A stretch of 64,000 nucleotides of DNA from Rhodocyclaceae bacterium. GTDB lineage: Bacteria; Pseudomonadota; Gammaproteobacteria; Burkholderiales; Rhodocyclaceae. The DNA lies in contig JADKDD010000002.1 of assembly GCA_016718525.1 (NCBI GenBank), positions 1,054,001 through 1,118,000 on the forward strand. The letters run 5' to 3'. Positions 25,811 to 34,606 of this stretch are shown one piece after another (within the stretch, counting starts at the first letter, position 1; the number at the start of each line of letters is the position of its first letter). Both the position numbers and the translations under genes were made by a program. The notes beneath the pieces are model-generated. The model was not told the origin of the DNA. It was given only the letters and a program-made list of their open reading frames with translations, and made no database searches.

Positions 25811-27193
25811 ATGAAACCCGCCATCTCCATCCCCCGCCAGCTATTCACACTCTCGTGGCCGGTTCTGGTGGCGCAGGCTGCAGTCATGGCCAACACTCTG
25901 GTCGATACGCTGATGGCAGGTCAAATTTCGCCTATTGATCTGGCTGCCGTCGGTGTCGGCGCGAGCATATACGCCACCGTGTTCGTCTCGGCGATGGGAG
26001 TGATGCTGGCCTTGCCGCCAATCGTCGCTCATCACTTCGGCGCTCAGCGCTATGCGGAGATTGGTGCTGATGTTCGTCAAAGCGCATGGCTGGCAATCTT
26101 CCTTTCGATCGCGGCGATGTTGGCGCTGCAGTTTCCCGAACCGATGTTGAGCTTTTCCCGGCTTGAGCCCGCGCTGGAATTGAAGGTTCGCGCCTATCTT
26201 GATGGTGTCTCGTGGTCGATCCCGGCGATGCTGTTCTTTCGTGTGTTTTACGGCTTTGCAATGGGTATCGGCAGACCGCGTCCGATTATGGTGTTGAATG
26301 TCGCCGGGCTTGGTCTCAAGCTGTTTTTTAACTATTTGCTGATGTTTGGCCATTTTGGTTTCCCTGCGCTCGGGAGCGCGGGAGCGGGGTGGTCGTCGGC
26401 AGCGGTGATGAGCGTGCTGGCCATCGGCGCGTGGGTGTGGTGCTTTCGCGAACAAAGTTTTGCCGAATACCAATTGTTCGATCGCTTTGACTGGCCGCAA
26501 CCACACGCGCTCAAGGAACTCTTGCGGCTAGGGGTGCCAACCGGTCTGATGTTCTTGATCGATGTCACGGCTTTTACCTTCATGGCACTGTTCATTGCGC
26601 GCCTTGGTGCTGCGACCTCCGCTGCTCACCAAATCGTGTCCAGCGTGGTGATCTTTCTATATACCGTGCCATTGGCATTCGGCAACGCTACCGGTGTGTT
26701 GGTCGGCCAGGCCCTGGGCGCTGAAGATCCCGCGCGGGCGCGGCGGGTTGGCTTGCTGGGTCTGCAGATCGGCAGTGGAATCTCCCTCTTGTTTGGCACC
26801 CTGGTGGCCTTGAATGCATATTCAATTGCCGGTTGGTATTCCACCGATGAGCAGGTGCGCCACATCGCTGCCACTTTGCTGGTCATCGTTGCCATTTTTC
26901 ATCCGGCTGATGCGCTGCAAGGCGTGATGGCGCAAATTCTGCGCGGCTACAAACGGGCAACCGTGCCGATGCTGATTTACGCGTTGGCCTTGTGGGGCGT
27001 TGGCCTTGGTGGCGGCTATATGTTTGGCTTGACGAACTTCTTTGGCGCGCCGCTCGGTGCCGTCGGATTTTGGTTGGCTGCCTCAGCCGGTTTGGGTCTC
27101 GCCGGTGTCTCGGTAACCCTGTATTTCCGTCACATCGCGTCGCATGCGGTTGCGGTGCAGCCGATGTTGGTTGGCAAAGGCATCGGGCGTTAA
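25811..27193 (+). CDS. MATE-family multidrug exporter
   Basis: The 460-residue membrane protein has twelve hydrophobic segments in the MATE arrangement. Signatures include FTLSWPVLVAQAAVMANTLVDTLMAG at the N-terminus (residues 11-36), AAVGVGASIYATVF in TM2 and, in the second half, NATGVLVGQALGAEDPARARR. It would exchange cations for drugs across the inner membrane. Its stop overlaps the end of the convergent HATPase gene by four bases. The substrate is not predictable. Confidence 0.93.
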   Translation: MKPAISIPRQLFTLSWPVLVAQAAVMANTLVDTLMAGQISPIDLAAVGVGASIYATVFVSAMGVMLALPPIVAHHFGAQRYAEIGADVRQSAWLAIFLSIAAMLALQFPEPMLSFSRLEPALELKVRAYLDGVSWSIPAMLFFRVFYGFAMGIGRPRPIMVLNVAGLGLKLFFNYLLMFGHFGFPALGSAGAGWSSAAVMSVLAIGAWVWCFREQSFAEYQLFDRFDWPQPHALKELLRLGVPTGLMFLIDVTAFTFMALFIARLGAATSAAHQIVSSVVIFLYTVPLAFGNATGVLVGQALGAEDPARARRVGLLGLQIGSGISLLFGTLVALNAYSIAGWYSTDEQVRHIAATLLVIVAIFHPADALQGVMAQILRGYKRATVPMLIYALALWGVGLGGGYMFGLTNFFGAPLGAVGFWLAASAGLGLAGVSVTLYFRHIASHAVAVQPMLVGKGIGR

Positions 27194-27660
27194 GCCGTGG
27201 CTTGGCGAGCCACTGACCAAGGTTCGCGCGGTTTGAATGTCAGCTCAATCCGGTTATGTGGCCCGAATTCTGTTTCGATCCACGCATAGCTTGCAGTGTC
27301 CGATAGCCCACGGACCATCAACCGACCCAAACCGCCGACCGGCCGCGTGTCCAAGGGAAGCAAGGTGCTTTCGGCAACGCTTTCCAGATTCTCAAATGGG
27401 TTGAAACGTGGCGCCGCGTCGTCGTAACACAGGTGCAAAGTTCCTTCTTCCATCCATACTGCCAGCCACACGCAATTTTCAATTGACACTGCAGGATCGG
27501 CATAGCCATGCTTGACTGTGTTGGCAAAAAGCTCTTCGAGCGCCGTTTGCGCTCGCAGCCTGACTTCTTTGCGAAGTGCACTGCCAACCCTAGTCAGGTG
27601 CTCGAGCAGGAGCGGTAAGGACGCCTCCTCGGCGGGGAACGTGTAAAGTTGAGGTCGCAT
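27190..27660 (-). CDS. RsbW-like HATPase anti-sigma regulatory protein
   Basis: The 156-residue protein matches the HATPase_c_2 anti-sigma kinases (RsbW/SpoIIAB type), which bind a target and phosphorylate STAS antagonists. The N-box is ALEELFANTVKHGY, and the glycine-rich box is GGLGRLMVRGLSDTASY. The ATG at 27660 was chosen over a TTG at 27696, because MRPQLYTFPAE resembles typical starts. It faces the FecR gene divergently. With the STAS and PP2C proteins nearby it would form a partner-switching circuit. Confidence 0.82.
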   Translation of the reverse strand: MRPQLYTFPAEEASLPLLLEHLTRVGSALRKEVRLRAQTALEELFANTVKHGYADPAVSIENCVWLAVWMEEGTLHLCYDDAAPRFNPFENLESVAESTLLPLDTRPVGGLGRLMVRGLSDTASYAWIETEFGPHNRIELTFKPREPWSVARQATA

Positions 27661-27696
27661 ATCAATGATTAGAACAATCTGCAAGGAGCTTGGCAA

Positions 27697-28170
27697 ATGA
27701 AGCGTAAAACGACTTTTCTTAACGCCTGCGCGCTGCTGACGTTTAGCCTGGTCTGGCAGAGCAGTTCGTTGGCTGCTGATGCGGCAACGGCGGCGGGGAC
27801 CATCAAAACCAGTCGCGGGACTGCGCAGATCGAGCGTCAGGGTGCGAAATTGCCCGCCGATGTGGGCAGCGCGGTCAATGTCAATGACCGAATTATCACC
27901 GGCGCAGATGGTGCGGTTGGAATCACGCTGCGCGACAACACACTATTGTCGGCGGGGCCGAACTCAACATTGGATTTAAATAAATTTGCTTTTAACACCA
28001 CCACTCACGCGGGCGAATTGAATGCCTCGGTCAAACGTGGAACCTTGGCCGTGGTTTCAGGCAAGATTGCAAAAACATCGCCGGAAAATGTTTCTTTCAA
28101 TACGCCGACGATTTCCCTCGGTGTGCGCGGCACTGAGTTTGTCATCGACGCTGGCAAGGGAGTCGAATGA
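27697..28170 (+). CDS. FecR-domain secreted protein
   Basis: The 157-residue protein has a signal peptide (about residues 1-27) and a FecR domain: GTIKTSRGTAQIERQGAKLP, DRIITGADGAVGITLRDNTLL, and FNTPTISLGVRGTEFVID. It probably forms a periplasmic beta structure that senses or binds a ligand. AAGGAG precedes the ATG. The next gene, encoding an OmpA-type protein, begins one base after the stop, so the two are co-translated. FecR-OmpA pairs often lie beside CHASE2 proteins. Confidence 0.85.
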   Translation: MKRKTTFLNACALLTFSLVWQSSSLAADAATAAGTIKTSRGTAQIERQGAKLPADVGSAVNVNDRIITGADGAVGITLRDNTLLSAGPNSTLDLNKFAFNTTTHAGELNASVKRGTLAVVSGKIAKTSPENVSFNTPTISLGVRGTEFVIDAGKGVE

Positions 28171-28171
28171 C

Positions 28172-28777
28172 ATGAGTATTGTGCTCGTTCCACTCGTTGC
28201 GGCAGCCGTGTTTTTGTTGGCGGATTCGTCGCCCCCGCCGCCGGTCGATCAAGTGGTGTTATTACCAAATGCAGACGGCAGCACTGGAAAATTGATTGTC
28301 CGCAGCAGTGCCGGCGAGCAGGTGCTGGCGACGCCATATGCCTCAGCACAGTCGACCCATCGCGGCGAATTGCAGACCAGCGTGGCCGATGCTGCCAGTG
28401 TCAGTGCGCGCTATGGTCAAGCGCTGGGCGCGCAGCCCTCGCGCCCGGTGTCGTTCACCCTGTATTTTGTTTCCGGCTCCGCAGATCAACTGACACCAGC
28501 CTCCAGCGCGACCCTTGAACAGATCAAGGCGAGTTTGAGTCAGCGCGCAGTGCCGGAAATTCTGGTGATTGGACATACCGACCGGGTAGGCAAGCTGGAA
28601 GCCAACGATAGTCTGTCAGTGCAGCGCGCGGAATCCGTCAAGAAGCTGCTGCTGGCCGCGGGAATTGCGGCCGGATCTATGGAGGTCTCCGGGCGTGGCG
28701 AACGCGAGCCGCTAGTGCCGACCGCGGACGAAATCGCCGAAGAGCGCAACCGGCGGGTGGAAATCAATATTCGCTAA
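28172..28777 (+). CDS. OmpA-domain envelope protein
   Basis: The 201-residue protein has an N-terminal hydrophobic segment (IVLVPLVAAAVFLLA) and a C-terminal OmpA domain that binds peptidoglycan. The signatures are LYFVSGSADQLTPAS, ILVIGHTDRVG, NDSLSVQRAESVKKLL and the terminal NRRVEINIR. A lipoprotein would be expected, but the position after LLA is Asp, not Cys, so no lipobox is present. It may stay anchored in the inner membrane. It is the last gene of the FecR-OmpA pair and ends at a strong hairpin. Confidence 0.88.
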   Translation: MSIVLVPLVAAAVFLLADSSPPPPVDQVVLLPNADGSTGKLIVRSSAGEQVLATPYASAQSTHRGELQTSVADAASVSARYGQALGAQPSRPVSFTLYFVSGSADQLTPASSATLEQIKASLSQRAVPEILVIGHTDRVGKLEANDSLSVQRAESVKKLLLAAGIAAGSMEVSGRGEREPLVPTADEIAEERNRRVEINIR

Positions 28778-28824
28778 ATGCAAGTTTCCGGGTGGATGAG
28801 TATTTGCCGCCCGGTAACTTGCAT
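28778..28824. terminator. Long bidirectional hairpin between convergent genes
   Basis: ATGCAAGTT at 28778-28786 and CCGGG at 28788-28792 pair with CCCGG at 28810-28814 and AACTTGCAT at 28816-28824. This gives a fourteen-pair stem with one T-T mismatch around a 17-base loop. It lies exactly between the OmpA stop and the PP2C stop and could end transcription from both sides, although T runs are short. Confidence 0.65.
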
Positions 28825-31091
28825 CAGGTTGCTTGTCCGCTGCCATGCCAGCGCAAGATCACCACGGTGATATCGTCCGCAGCCTCGGCGCCATCGACAA
28901 AACGGGCAACATCGTCCTGCACTTGTTGCATCAGTATTGCGGGAGAGGCGTTGGCAGAATTTTGCGCAAGTAGCGTGGTCAATCGTTCGGCACCATAAAG
29001 ACTTCGAGCTGAATTCATCGCCTCGGTGACGCCATCAGTCACCAGACAAAGGCTTTCGTCGGGCTTCATTTGCACCTGTTGCGCGGTATAGACAAAATCA
29101 TCGAAGATGCAGATCGGCGGCCCGCCGCTGGTGGCAGGACTCGGTACGCGCTCGACCTGCCCCGCTTTGCTGATGCGCCAAGGCGCATCGTGACCGGCAT
29201 TGACCAGGTTAACGCAGCCGGTCCGTACATCGACTATCCCAATTAACAAAGTGACAAATAGCGACTCCGGGTTTTCACGACAGAGTTCGTTATTGGCCAA
29301 GGTCAGAATTTCCCCCGGACCGGCATCGGTGCGCATCGCGATACTGCGCAATAGCATTTTCGTCGAGGCCATAAACAGACTCGCCGGCAGACCTTTACCT
29401 GATACATCGCCGATCACGAAACAGAGCCGTTGCGGATCGATCATGAAAAAGTCGTAGAGGTCGCCACCAATCTCGCGCGCGGGTTCCAGCATGGCGGCAA
29501 TTTCAAATCGCGTTTCGCGGGCAAACAGCTCGCTCGCATTGGGCAGCGAGCCGAGTTGTATGCGGCGCGCCGCTGCCATTTCCACTGCCACGCGCGCGGC
29601 AGCTTCCTGCATCTCCAAACGTTCAGCGGCCAACTGTTTGGTCTGCCGGTCGATTTCGATCATTGCGCTCGAAATCAGACTACCGAGTACGGGCGACAAA
29701 CAAATGAACATAGATGCCGCATCGAGCATCAAACCGCGACTGCGGAACAACAGGTAACCGGTGCCAAGCACGGTCAAATTCAAACCAAGCACTACCCAGG
29801 TCGGTGTCTTCGGTGCCGTCAGCAAGACCGCCGCAAAACGACTATCCGTTCTGGGTACCAACCAGATCATCAGTCCGCCACACAGCAATATGGTCAGCGA
29901 TTCGACCCATTTCATCCACCAGGGGCGGCCGATGAAGTCACGATCGAATAGTGACTCGATCACCTGTGCCTGAATTTCGATTCCCGGCACCACCTCACCC
30001 AAGGCTGTTGTGCGGATGTCAGTCAGTCCGAATCCGGTCAATCCAAGCAGGACCAGCTTGCCGGAAAGCTGATCGGCATCGACCGTACCCGCCAACACAT
30101 CGACGGCCGAAACAGTGCGTGCGGCAGTTGAGCGCGCGCTTGCGTAGTACAACCAGATGTCGCCCTCGGGCTGGGTCGGAACCGTCAGATCGGCCACATT
30201 GATCGATTCGATGCCGTGACGATCAACGTTGACTTCGATCGCCGATGAGTCGCTGGCAACGCGAAGCATTTCCATCGCCAGCCCGGGTACAGGTTGCTCG
30301 TTCACCGCAAGTACCAGCGGAACACGACGCACGACGCCAGCATCGGTACCGGATACGGTCAACAAGGCCTGACCGCCGACGGCTGCCTGCAGTTCTGGCA
30401 GGCTGGCCAGCACGTAAGGAAATCCCTTTAAGAAACTTAGTGCGTCACCGCCATGAATTACTAGCGGTGTCGTGCGTAATCCTGAACTGGTGCTAAACGT
30501 AGCGAAATCGAACCCGGCAGCGCCAAGCACACTAGGCACCGCACGAAGCGATTCGGCCAGGCGGGCTTCATGACTTGGCAATTTGGCCAGTGCGCGGGCA
30601 AGTTCAGCGTCGGCTTTGGGAAGGTTGGCCGCAACTCTGCCGGGAGAAGTCTGATCGGGTTCGGGCATGTACATATCGAGGCCGACAACCGCTGGCTGGT
30701 GACGCGCGATGGCATCGACCAAATCAGCCAATCGATTGCGTGGCCATGGCCACTGCCCGATTTGCTTGAGACTCTTTTCGTCAATTGCGACGATCGTGAC
30801 CGGCTGTGATTGTGGTTGTCTGGGGAATGTCTTCTGGTATTCATCGAAAAGGATTTGGCGACCGGTAATGAAGGGCTTGGCAACCAGACTGAGCAGGTGG
30901 CCCGGAATTGAGTCGTCCCAGCTTGGCGGAAACCGGAGTTCGCTGTAGATATTGGTGCTGAGCAACCACAACAAAATCGCAGCCGCCACCGGACGCCCCT
31001 GGCCGGCAGCAAACAGCCGCTTGGTCCGGGCGATTAAGGATTTCACGAGGTCAAGTTCGCTCGCCGCTTCAAGCCTTGCGAGCGCTGACAC
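28824..31091 (-). CDS. CHASE2-domain PP2C (SpoIIE-type) phosphatase
   Basis: The 755-residue protein has an N-terminal membrane segment and a periplasmic CHASE2 sensor domain (PVTIVAIDEKSLKQIGQWPWPRNRLADLVD, at about residues 98-127). Several membrane helices follow near residues 400-490, then a linker helix (ALERLEMQ type) and a SpoIIE/RsbU PP2C domain with EIGGDLYDFFMI, VIGDVSGKGLPASLFM and the terminal DDITVVILRW. It would dephosphorylate a STAS protein when the envelope signal is sensed. It is the third gene of the STAS-metallohydrolase-PP2C operon. Confidence 0.88.
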   Translation of the reverse strand: MSALARLEAASELDLVKSLIARTKRLFAAGQGRPVAAAILLWLLSTNIYSELRFPPSWDDSIPGHLLSLVAKPFITGRQILFDEYQKTFPRQPQSQPVTIVAIDEKSLKQIGQWPWPRNRLADLVDAIARHQPAVVGLDMYMPEPDQTSPGRVAANLPKADAELARALAKLPSHEARLAESLRAVPSVLGAAGFDFATFSTSSGLRTTPLVIHGGDALSFLKGFPYVLASLPELQAAVGGQALLTVSGTDAGVVRRVPLVLAVNEQPVPGLAMEMLRVASDSSAIEVNVDRHGIESINVADLTVPTQPEGDIWLYYASARSTAARTVSAVDVLAGTVDADQLSGKLVLLGLTGFGLTDIRTTALGEVVPGIEIQAQVIESLFDRDFIGRPWWMKWVESLTILLCGGLMIWLVPRTDSRFAAVLLTAPKTPTWVVLGLNLTVLGTGYLLFRSRGLMLDAASMFICLSPVLGSLISSAMIEIDRQTKQLAAERLEMQEAAARVAVEMAAARRIQLGSLPNASELFARETRFEIAAMLEPAREIGGDLYDFFMIDPQRLCFVIGDVSGKGLPASLFMASTKMLLRSIAMRTDAGPGEILTLANNELCRENPESLFVTLLIGIVDVRTGCVNLVNAGHDAPWRISKAGQVERVPSPATSGGPPICIFDDFVYTAQQVQMKPDESLCLVTDGVTEAMNSARSLYGAERLTTLLAQNSANASPAILMQQVQDDVARFVDGAEAADDITVVILRWHGSGQAT

Positions 31092-31121
31092 TCGGGAGAT
31101 CGGCGGCTTCGTAGATTCTTC

Positions 31122-32078
31122 TCACAACTCAAGTTCCATGCCATCCCAAGTGGTCAGCACTTCAACCCGATGATCCTCGCGGGTGATTTCTTCAAAACGC
31201 CGCGTTTCGGCAAGCAACTGGGTCAATTTGCCATCGCAATAAGCCGGCTCATGATGAAACATCAGCAAACGCTTGACCTTCGCCTGTTGGCACAACTCGA
31301 CGCCGACAATGTTGCTCGAGTGCCCCCAATCGGCCTTGACCGAGACTGCTTCGGCAAGCGAGTACATGGCATCAAATATAACGGCGTCTGCGCCACGGAA
31401 AAATTCAACGATAGCGGCTTGACCGGCGATGTCGTCGACCGGATGTTCCGAGTCGGTGCTATAGACCACTGCCTGACCGCCATGCTCAAAACGCCAACCG
31501 TAGGAATCGCCCGAATGATGCTGTTTCTGTGCAGACACCTTCATTCCGGCGATGGCGTAAACCTGTCCGGGTTGCAGTATCTCAAATTCAATTCTGGCCG
31601 CCAATTGGTCAAATTCGACAGGAAATGAAATAGGGTCTTGCTGGCGGCGGAAGGCGCGTTCCACCTCTGCATGACACGAATGAATAATGATGCGGTTGCC
31701 GGGGATATAGACCGGTGTAAAAAACGGGAACCCCATGATGTGGTCCCAATGCAAATGTGACATGAACACATGATAAGTTTGCGGACGCGCAGGTCCGAAG
31801 CGGGTCAGCAATGATTGCGCCAAGGGGCGCGCACCGCTGCCCATGTCACAAATGATGTGATCTTCGGTTCCGATGTCAATTTGGACACAACTTGAATGAC
31901 CGCCGAAGGTCCCTGTCACTTCGAACCCAAGCGTATTCAGATAATCGTTGATGTCAGCATCGGTCGTAAGCTGACGGCCGATCGCACCGGAAAGCGCAGC
32001 AACCAGTTTTTCGCGGATATTGGTTGCGGTGACCGAAACCGGAATGGATCCGCGGGTCCCCCAGAATTTTATTTTCAT
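31122..32078 (-). CDS. Metallo-beta-lactamase-fold hydrolase
   Basis: The 318-residue protein begins MKIKFWGTRGSIPVS, typical of a group of MBL-fold proteins related to phosphodiesterases and RNase Z-like enzymes. The metal site shows SHLHWDHIMGFPFF, with further ligands in DMGSGARP, VYSTDSEH and MFHHEP. It overlaps the STAS gene by four bases and lies 30 bases before the PP2C gene, so it is built into the signalling operon. It may make or destroy a small-molecule or nucleotide signal; the substrate is unknown. Confidence 0.82.
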   Translation of the reverse strand: MKIKFWGTRGSIPVSVTATNIREKLVAALSGAIGRQLTTDADINDYLNTLGFEVTGTFGGHSSCVQIDIGTEDHIICDMGSGARPLAQSLLTRFGPARPQTYHVFMSHLHWDHIMGFPFFTPVYIPGNRIIIHSCHAEVERAFRRQQDPISFPVEFDQLAARIEFEILQPGQVYAIAGMKVSAQKQHHSGDSYGWRFEHGGQAVVYSTDSEHPVDDIAGQAAIVEFFRGADAVIFDAMYSLAEAVSVKADWGHSSNIVGVELCQQAKVKRLLMFHHEPAYCDGKLTQLLAETRRFEEITREDHRVEVLTTWDGMELEL

Positions 32079-32422
32079 TGGTTTAGAAATCTCACGGCAT
32101 CGTCGTAATTCTGGAAAACCTGAAAAACCAGATTGAAGCGCCCGATCTGAAACACTTCGGCGACGATGGGCGTGAGATTGGCAATCGCAACCTTGCCGTT
32201 TTGTACCTTGACCTGCTTGGCCGCCAGAATCATTACCCTGAGCCCGACACTGCTGATGTATTCAACACCGGAAAAATCCAGCAGCAGAGGATTGCCAGTG
32301 GCGCTGCAATCATCCAGATGCGGTATCAACGCCTTGTGGAAGTTGTCTGCGCTGGCTTGATCGAGACGCCCGGTCAGTTTCAGGATTCGAATCGAACCAT
32401 CCTGGCGACTTGCTATATCCAT
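32075..32422 (-). CDS. STAS-domain anti-anti-sigma factor
   Basis: The 115-residue STAS protein has the fold segments IRILKLTGRLDQASADNFH and LLLDFSGVEYISSVGLRVM. The serine pair in YISSVGLR contains the residue normally phosphorylated by an RsbW-type kinase. Dephosphorylation by the PP2C protein would free it to bind the HATPase. It is the first gene of the operon. The length and motif match SpoIIAA/RsbV-type antagonists. Confidence 0.87.
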   Translation of the reverse strand: MDIASRQDGSIRILKLTGRLDQASADNFHKALIPHLDDCSATGNPLLLDFSGVEYISSVGLRVMILAAKQVKVQNGKVAIANLTPIVAEVFQIGRFNLVFQVFQNYDDAVRFLNQ

Positions 32423-32524
32423 AATGTACGGTCTCCGTCGCGACCTTGCGGTGAGGGCGCTGATAACAAACTCGGCTCTACTATAAACCGGTCGACGCGG
32501 GTCATGCGTTCCACGACTCAGCGC

Positions 32525-33907
32525 CTAGATCATCTCTCCCGGCACTACCCATGCATCAAACTGTTCATTGGTGACATGCCCCGAGGCAATCGCTGCGTCA
32601 CGCAGACTCAAATTCTCGAGGTGAGCATGTTTGGCGATTGCCGCGGTTTTGTCATAGCCAATATGCGGCGCCAACGCAGTTGCCAACATCAAGCTGCGCT
32701 CCAGAGATTCATCGATTCGCGCGATATTTGCCTGCAGATCACGCGCACAGTGTGCCTCAAAGCTGCGCATCGCGTCAGCGAGCAAACGCCCGCTGTGCAG
32801 AAAGTTATAGGCGATCAGGGGCTTGAATACATTGAGTTCAAAATTTCCAGACGCACCACCGATATTGAGTGCTACATCGTTGCCGAAAACTTGCGCACAG
32901 ACCATGGTCATCGCTTCGCATTGCGTCGGATTGACCTTGCCGGGCATGATCGAGCTGCCTGGTTCGTTTTCCGGCAGGATCAGCTCACCGATCCCCGAGC
33001 GCGGTCCGCTACCTAACCAGCGTACATCATTGGCAATTTTCATCAGGGCGGCGGCAAGGGTCTTGAATGCGCCATGTGCGAACAGCAGCGGCTCATGTCC
33101 GGCCAGCGCGGCAAAACGATTCTCGGCACAGGAGAAAGGTAGCGACGTCCCTTCAGCGAGATATGCAACGGCACGGGTGGCGAAGTCGGCATGTGCATTG
33201 AGCCCTGTCCCAACGGCAGTGCCGCCAAGCGCCAGCGCAGTGAGTTCAGTTGTCGCGGCCATGACTCCGCGTCGGGCAATCTCCAGTTGTGCCACATAAC
33301 CTGAAAATTCCTGACCCAAAGTGATCGGTGTTGCGTCTTGCAAATGTGTCCGGCCGAGCTTGACGATACCGGCAAACGCGGCGGATTTTTCTTTCAGGGT
33401 GGCAATCAGCGTATCGAGGGCGGGGAGCAGCGCCTGTTCGATTTGCAATGCTGCTGCAACGTGCATGGCGGTGGGGAAAACATCATTCGACGACTGACAT
33501 AAATTGACATGATCGTTCGGATGCACGAGACGCGCCATGCCACGCTCGCCACCCAACAACTCGGATGCGCGATTGGCCAACACTTCGTTTGCGTTCATGT
33601 TGGTCTGCGTGCCCGAGCCGGTTTGCCATACCGAGAGCGGGAACTCGTCTGGCCATTGACCAGCCAAGACTTCATCAGCGGCGGCGACAATCGCATCTGC
33701 GAGATTGGCTTTGAGCAGGCCACAATCAAGATTGGCTAAGGCAGCGGCTCGTTTAACCCGAATCAGAGCAAGGATCATCTCATGCGGCATCGGGTCCGCG
33801 CCGATGGCGAAATAGCGCAACGAACGCTGCGTCTGTGCGCCCCACAGATGTTCGGAGGGGACCTCAATCGGCCCGAAGGTGTCGGATTCAGTGCGTGGTG
33901 TCGGCAT
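32525..33907 (-). CDS. fumC: Fumarate hydratase class II
   Basis: FumC interconverts fumarate and malate in the TCA cycle. Motifs include HLWGAQTQRSLRYFAIG, GSGTQTNMNANEV, LVHPNDHVNLCQSSNDVFPTAMH and the superfamily signature GSSIMPGKVNP with the catalytic serine. I chose the ATG at 33907 (MPTPRTESD), because AAGGA is spaced six bases before it; longer frames begin at 33913 or 33973. The product is 460 residues, the usual length. Confidence 0.96.
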   Translation of the reverse strand: MPTPRTESDTFGPIEVPSEHLWGAQTQRSLRYFAIGADPMPHEMILALIRVKRAAALANLDCGLLKANLADAIVAAADEVLAGQWPDEFPLSVWQTGSGTQTNMNANEVLANRASELLGGERGMARLVHPNDHVNLCQSSNDVFPTAMHVAAALQIEQALLPALDTLIATLKEKSAAFAGIVKLGRTHLQDATPITLGQEFSGYVAQLEIARRGVMAATTELTALALGGTAVGTGLNAHADFATRAVAYLAEGTSLPFSCAENRFAALAGHEPLLFAHGAFKTLAAALMKIANDVRWLGSGPRSGIGELILPENEPGSSIMPGKVNPTQCEAMTMVCAQVFGNDVALNIGGASGNFELNVFKPLIAYNFLHSGRLLADAMRSFEAHCARDLQANIARIDESLERSLMLATALAPHIGYDKTAAIAKHAHLENLSLRDAAIASGHVTNEQFDAWVVPGEMI

Positions 33908-34013
33908 GATCATTCCTTGGCAATTTGTATGCGAGGATAGTACGCGCAACGGCAACAGATATCGTTGCTCCAACGAATACCCATATTGTGTGCGACAGGC
34001 GTTTTCTCACTCC

Positions 34014-34056
34014 CTTTCAAGGGGAGGGTCGGGGTGGGGATGGGGCGTTTCACCGC
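34014..34056. repeat. GC-rich polypurine stretch with short inverted repeat
   Basis: CTCCC and GGGAG flank a TTTCAAG centre, followed by a run of GGGGTGGGGATGGGG. Similar intergenic sequences recur in many proteobacterial genomes, but I cannot confirm this from one copy. Confidence 0.3.
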
Positions 34057-34235
34057 CTCGCCGGCCCTGCGGGTTTCCCGAGTTCCGCCGCCTTGCCCCG
34101 GCTGGTCTCGAAACTCGCGATGAAACCGCTCGAACATCGATACCAGAAAGCCCGTGCCAAAGCAGCGTAACTCGGTGGCTTAGTGGGGGAAGTGGGTGAT
34201 GCCCGACGCCATGTTTGGTAACCTAACCAAGTGAC

Positions 34236-34258
34236 AGCGTCTAGTTAGCACCAACTGG
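34236..34258 (-). repeat. Dispersed short repeat, copy H (intergenic)
   Basis: TAGCACCAACTG at 34246-34257 matches 11 of 12 core bases, and AGCGTC at 34236-34241 fills the outer-arm position with two mismatches. Confidence 0.65.
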
Positions 34259-34266
34259 CGAAATGC

Positions 34267-34282
34267 GCAGCTACGTAGCTGC
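34267..34282. repeat. Perfect 16-base palindrome
   Basis: GCAGCTAC at 34267-34274 is followed directly by its reverse complement GTAGCTGC. It lies nine bases after repeat copy H. It could be a dimer-binding site or a relic of the boundary of the AT-rich segment. Confidence 0.5.
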
Positions 34283-34502
34283 CGCAGTTCAGGTACTGCA
34301 TGGACACGCCCAGAGCAAGCGCTATGCTGATCGGGAAACCAAAGTGAAAATGTTATGAGAGGCTTTGCAATATGTTCAAATGGTATAAAGCAACAGCATG
34401 CCGTCAGAAAACCCTTGCTGCATGGGTTTTTGACGACTACCGGTGCTGGGTTGTTGCAACATTCCGGTGTCTTTTCTCCGCAACTTACGCGGGTAGATCG
34501 AT

Positions 34503-34531
34503 TTGTGATCGCCGTATAAGTAAGGCATAAT
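34503..34531 (+). promoter_or_regulatory. Candidate promoter for the two-gene membrane module
   Basis: TTGTGA at 34503-34508 and CATAAT at 34526-34531 are separated by 17 bases, about 75 bases before the first ATG of the module. Confidence 0.4.
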
Positions 34532-34606
34532 CCGCTCCCTTTTCATAGCGTAGTGGCACAATCAACGACCTAATAATGGCGTCTATGGTGTTTGACCTAT
34601 CAAACA

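Larger units (their letters stand above)
33914..34606. other. Intergenic region between fumC and the two-gene membrane module
   Basis: No convincing gene is present in this stretch of about 690 bases. It holds a GC-rich inverted-repeat stretch at 34014-34056, repeat copy H at 34236-34258, a perfect 16-base palindrome at 34267-34282 and a candidate promoter at 34503-34531. The composition changes from GC-rich to AT-rich near 34300. Confidence 0.6.

Noticed and set aside
26050..26070. TTGGTGCTGATG inside the MATE gene, similar to the repeat core
   Set aside because: The CAG at the left of the core is missing and the peptide IGADV is a normal family sequence, so it looks like chance.
33925..34170. 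81-residue open frame after fumC
   Set aside because: It runs through a GC-rich inverted repeat, lacks a ribosome-binding site and shows no family pattern.
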